Positions 6,721 through 8,623 of a stretch of DNA of 8,623 nt are shown piece after piece. The notes under the pieces are model-generated. The model ran no database searches. It worked only from the letters and a program-made list of their open reading frames with translations, and had not been told where the DNA came from. The translations under genes were made by a program, and so were the position numbers. Within the stretch, counting starts at the first letter, position 1, and every line of letters starts with the position of its first letter. Origin of the DNA: Deltaproteobacteria bacterium (GTDB taxonomy: Bacteria; Desulfobacterota; Desulfobacteria; Desulfobacterales; Desulfobacteraceae). The stretch spans positions 1-8,623 of the forward strand of contig JAFCZY010000054.1 in NCBI GenBank assembly GCA_019314105.1. The letters run 5' to 3'.

Positions 6721-7307
6721 AATATATTAGAAGGCCAAACGCTTCTAACCCAAGCGTCCGGCTTCTCCAGATTTACTTTCTTTAATTGCTTTTTGGATAA
6801 TTCAAATTTCAGAATTTTCTTAATTGCGTTGAATTTATTATAATTGGTATTATAAAGTGTTAAAATGTCTTTAGAAAGCTCCTTGATTGTAATTATATGT
6901 TTTTCCTTGTTGAAAGCAGGGTATATTGCTTTCGGATTTTTTCTTCCAAGCTTAACCTTTTCCTCACTCAAAATCAAAAATCTAATCCCGTTTTGAAATC
7001 TTTTATCATAATTGTTGTTAACAAAAATTTTTAGCGATTCTATTATTTTGGAACTATCTGTTCTTGAAGTTATCTGAAAGGCCAATAACGATTTAGCTTC
7101 ATCGCCCAAATCAATGCCGGGGAAATTATGTTTTTTAGTATTGAGATTGACTAGTTGATAATCATAAATTTCATTTAAAAGACTACATGCCAGATCTTCA
7201 GATTTCGTATTAATATCATAGGAAGTATTAGCGTTGTGGATTTTGATTTCAACTATCCACTGGGCTAAAAGGCCTATTATCTCTGAATGATCATCCTGTT
7301 GTTTCAT
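6711..7307 (-). CDS. SMEK-domain protein, possibly defence-related
   Basis: A 198-residue soluble protein whose N-terminal two thirds resemble the SMEK domain, a module I associate with proteins of defence-like or mobile loci; no biochemical role is established to my knowledge. Seen: SEDLACSLLNEIYDYQLVNLN (36-56, acidic residues then a helix), FPGIDLGD (62-69), a strand ending FQITSR (77-82) and SSKIIESLKIF (85-95). The spacing of D66 and the Q-x-T strand recalls a PD-(D/E)XK nuclease core with Q in place of E/D, but this is only a resemblance. The lysine-rich tail (145-180) has no recognisable domain. The ATG has AAGGA 8 nt upstream. The stop overlaps the higB ATG, which ties it to the toxin-antitoxin pair. 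Relatives are often longer, so a lost C-terminal domain is possible. Its codons are more AT-rich than those of the liv genes. Confidence 0.7.
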   Translation of the reverse strand: MKQQDDHSEIIGLLAQWIVEIKIHNANTSYDINTKSEDLACSLLNEIYDYQLVNLNTKKHNFPGIDLGDEAKSLLAFQITSRTDSSKIIESLKIFVNNNYDKRFQNGIRFLILSEEKVKLGRKNPKAIYPAFNKEKHIITIKELSKDILTLYNTNYNKFNAIKKILKFELSKKQLKKVNLEKPDAWVRSVWPSNIFDK

Positions 7308-7654
7308 TTCTCTGTTCCTTATTTAATATTTCGTTGAATAAATAAATTTTAGCATAATAAACTCATGAAGAATTACAAGTAAAATCACAACAGCCCAGTA
7401 AAATTTGTGTATACTAAATCGGACTGGACTAGTTCACTTTAAACTCTGGGTTCTGAAAGATAACGTTAAGGGTAACGGGCAGCAAGGATTTTCAGTAAAA
7501 TTCATTGAAAGTAACGCCGTTCCAAAGTTTGTTTCAATATTAATAAAAAGCAGACTCTTGATGTCCGGTTCACCCGCTGGTTCGGCAATTTTTATCAATA
7601 GGGCAGTTAAACAGGTTGTCGCCGGAAATTTCGGAGTTTTGTGAGTACATCTGA
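7308..7654. other. 347-bp stretch without a convincing gene
   Basis: This lies between the SMEK gene and a short minus-strand ORF. A plus-strand frame from TTG at 7405 to TGA at 7644 (79 codons) and a minus-strand frame through about 7434-7670 are both open over the same bases, with neither showing a good start plus SD. Neither translation matches a family I know. The stretch could be an eroded gene fragment on one strand. A weak promoter-like pair for the SMEK gene (TTTACT, 18 bp, TATTAT) can be read on the minus strand near 7348-7378, but AT-richness makes it unsafe. No tRNA or strong inverted repeat was seen. Confidence 0.4.
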
Positions 7655-7768
7655 TTATCGCAATGGAATGCTATCTAATGCCTTATCAATACAATCATCT
7701 GTTATACACCCCTTTTTAATGAGTATTTCAGATAATTGGTCAAGTGTTATCACTTCTATGTTATTCAT
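7655..7768 (-). CDS. Very small ORF, unknown (37 residues)
   Basis: ATG to TAA, encoding a 37-residue acidic peptide that starts MNNIEVITLDQLSEILIKKG and ends DKALDSIPLR. The composition is compatible with a helical peptide with an amphipathic stretch (DQLSEILIKK). It begins 12 nt after the stop of the 93-residue ORF in the same direction, but there is no clear Shine-Dalgarno (only GCAGCGAAA). It could be a genuine tiny gene, the displaced C-terminus of a larger gene whose upstream part is the 93-residue ORF, or chance. I recognise no family. Confidence 0.3.
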   Translation of the reverse strand: MNNIEVITLDQLSEILIKKGCITDDCIDKALDSIPLR

Positions 7769-7780
7769 TTTCGCTGCTGT

Positions 7781-8062
7781 CTAGGCTAACTTTGTGCTAC
7801 CTCCTTTGAAAAACGTCACATACATATCAACGTCTGTTTCCTCTGTTTTGTCAGCATCATAAGTTATAACACGAGTTTGAGTTGTTTTAGATGAGTACAC
7901 AATATACATTTTAAAATCCTCTCCGTAGGAATCAGAAAAAACAAAAAACATCAATACAATTACTTTGCTATTTGCATTTTGTTTCATTTTACCATCTCTT
8001 TTAATTATATTCGTTTGCTCCTGCGGAGTAATTTTATTTCTATGATCGGAATAGTCTTTCAT
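7781..8062 (-). CDS. Hypothetical small protein (93 residues)
   Basis: Unrecognised. The first 25 residues are polar and charged (SDHRNKITPQEQ), followed by MKQNANSKVIVLMFFVFSDS, with a short hydrophobic run VIVLMFFVF (34-42), then a beta-rich, threonine-rich part (KMYIVYSSKTTQTRVITYDAD) and an end at FFKGGSTKLA. The ATG at 8062 has no SD; an internal ATG at 7987 has AGAG 8 nt upstream and would give 68 residues starting just before the hydrophobic run, which could then be a poor signal-like sequence. It sits upstream of the 37-residue ORF and downstream of an inverted repeat. The low complexity of the surroundings leaves open that it is a decayed fragment. Confidence 0.35.
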   Translation of the reverse strand: MKDYSDHRNKITPQEQTNIIKRDGKMKQNANSKVIVLMFFVFSDSYGEDFKMYIVYSSKTTQTRVITYDADKTEETDVDMYVTFFKGGSTKLA

Positions 8063-8075
8063 GCCGAACGTATCA

Positions 8076-8102
8076 TATTATGCAACAAAAACCTGCATAA
8101 TA
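8076..8102. repeat. 8-bp inverted repeat upstream of the small ORF
   Basis: TATTATGC (8076-8083) and GCATAATA (8095-8102) are exact reverse complements separated by 11 bp, lying just upstream of the 93-residue ORF. The layout, 27 bp in all, would suit a dimeric repressor site, but no regulator is adjacent to claim it. AT-rich context makes chance plausible. Confidence 0.4.
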
Positions 8103-8333
8103 CCGCTATATATTTTTTTTATAATATCATAATTAAAGCATCTAATACCGTTTCTAAATTTACTTTTAATAACATTTCAAATCACCTTGCCATACCAGAG
8201 AAATGATGTAAAGGAATATCCCCAATTCAGGCATTTTTTCATGGCCTGATCTTGGCAATTATCGATCGGGAGCATCGGGGTGGTTGGGCTATCAAGGAGA
8301 TTCAAAAATTATTCAGGCGATAGGGAGAATAAG

Positions 8334-8383
8334 CCACCTCGAATCTCCATAGATGGATAAACACTCCGAATCTCAACAGGTGG
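8334..8383. repeat. Imperfect 27-bp-period tandem repeat
   Basis: Two copies, 8334-8356 and 8361-8383, agree at about 17 of 23 positions and share the exact core CGAATCTC, each ending in a TGG-type motif after a few bases. An inverted copy GGAGATTC lies at 8296-8303, complementary to GAATCTCC at 8341-8348. The group could be repeated protein-binding sites upstream of the fabH-like gene, or a remnant of a small element. Confidence 0.4.
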
Positions 8384-8447
8384 GTGACGGCCTGTAACAG
8401 AACAAGTGACCGGTAATTGTTTAAAAACAGTATTTTATTTAAGGCTC

Positions 8448-8476
8448 TTGCCTAATTAAAAAATTAATATTATAAA
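8448..8476 (+). promoter_or_regulatory. Putative sigma70-type promoter of the fabH-like gene
   Basis: TTGCCT (8448-8453), an exact 17-bp spacer and TATAAA (8471-8476): 4/6 and 5/6 matches to the consensus. Transcription would start near 8484 and give a leader of about 58 nt before the ATG at 8542. Confidence 0.5.
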
Positions 8477-8541
8477 TATGCGAAACTCAGCCGGATAGAA
8501 TATATTACTAATCTGATAATTCTTAATTTAAGGGAAATTCA

Positions 8542-8623
8542 ATGAAAAAAAGCATCATAAAAAGTACTGGGATGTTTGTACCGCCTAATCTCGTTACCAA
8601 CCATGATCTTGAAAAAATGTTAG
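8542..8623 (+). CDS. fabH: 3-oxoacyl-ACP synthase III (FabH-like), N-terminus only, cut by the right edge
   Basis: Only 27 codons are visible. The sequence MKKSIIKSTGMFVPPNLV followed by TNHDLEKML fits the N-terminal beta strand and helix of FabH/KAS III proteins, whose usual form is an I-x-x-(T/S)-G-x-(Y/F)-(V/L)-P start, then (V/L)-(V/L)-T-N-x-D-L. This family condenses acyl-CoA with malonyl-ACP to start fatty acid synthesis; paralogues make other beta-keto or olefinic products. The active-site Cys-His-Asn lie beyond the window. AGGGA lies 7 nt upstream of the ATG. It is the only plus-strand gene and is divergent from the accessory segment. Confidence 0.65.
   Translation, partial: MKKSIIKSTGMFVPPNLVTNHDLEKML

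Larger units (their letters stand above)
8063..8541. other. 479-bp gene-poor divergent intergenic region
   Basis: Between the minus-strand small ORF and the plus-strand fabH-like gene. The left half (to about 8210) is very AT-rich with A/T runs. Bases about 8215-8410 are visibly GC-richer and contain only broken short frames on both strands (for example an open stretch ending in a TAG at about 8321), a bulged hairpin around 8226-8249 (TCAGGCAT / ATGGCCTGA) and an imperfect tandem repeat. This patch may be the remnant of an inserted element or old gene, but no family is recognisable. The right end carries the fabH-like promoter. Confidence 0.45.

Noticed and set aside
6081..7470. AACGTTAAG at 6081-6089 and again at 7462-7470, bracketing the SMEK-higBA block, considered as integron attC core sites.
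   Set aside because: Both miss the GTTRRRY/RYYYAAC consensus at one position, neither has the paired inner boxes and imperfect palindrome of an attC site, and no integrase is present.
8226..8249. Hairpin TCAGGCAT/ATGGCCTGA as a terminator.
   Set aside because: The stem has a bulge, no T-tract follows on either strand, and no gene ends next to it.
8245..8325. Short plus-strand frame ending HRGGWAIKEIQKLFRR considered as a transposase remnant.
   Set aside because: Too short, no start or catalytic motif, and I cannot match it to any transposase family.

Overview
The window is AT-rich bacterial chromosomal DNA. The well-formed Shine-Dalgarno sites, the LivKHMG-type transporter and the protein styles suggest a Gram-negative anaerobe, perhaps a member of the Desulfobacterota such as a Desulfobacteraceae relative. 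That placement is inferred from the look of the proteins and is not proven. No tRNA, rRNA, CRISPR array or intact transposase is visible.

Left part (1-4240, minus strand): a high-affinity branched-chain amino acid ABC uptake operon. In transcription order it reads livK (periplasmic binding protein), livH and livM (permeases), then livG (ATPase), which is cut by the left edge just before its H-loop. A good sigma70-like promoter lies upstream of livK. A perfect 16-bp hairpin followed by a 12-bp palindrome sits between livK and livH, where it could make the binding protein more abundant than the membrane and ATPase subunits.

Middle part (4282-6051, minus strand): three small metabolic or housekeeping-type genes in the same direction. 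They encode an HD-domain phosphohydrolase, a pyridoxamine-phosphate-oxidase-fold flavoprotein and a GNAT acetyltransferase.

Right-middle part (6130-8062, minus strand): an accessory segment. It holds a HigB/HigA toxin-antitoxin pair, whose toxin frame has an in-frame TAA at codon 4 and no other usable start, and directly upstream an ATGA-overlapping gene for a SMEK-domain protein, a family I associate with defence-like loci. Further upstream come about 350 bp without a convincing gene and two short ORFs of unknown nature. The toxin looks inactivated while its antitoxin is intact.

Right edge (8063-8623): a gene-poor stretch with an imperfect 27-bp tandem repeat, then a plus-strand promoter and the first 27 codons of a FabH-like 3-oxoacyl-ACP synthase III, divergent from everything else. 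I see no clearly new system. The best candidates for a second look are the SMEK-higBA unit with the broken toxin and the livK-livH intercistronic hairpin.
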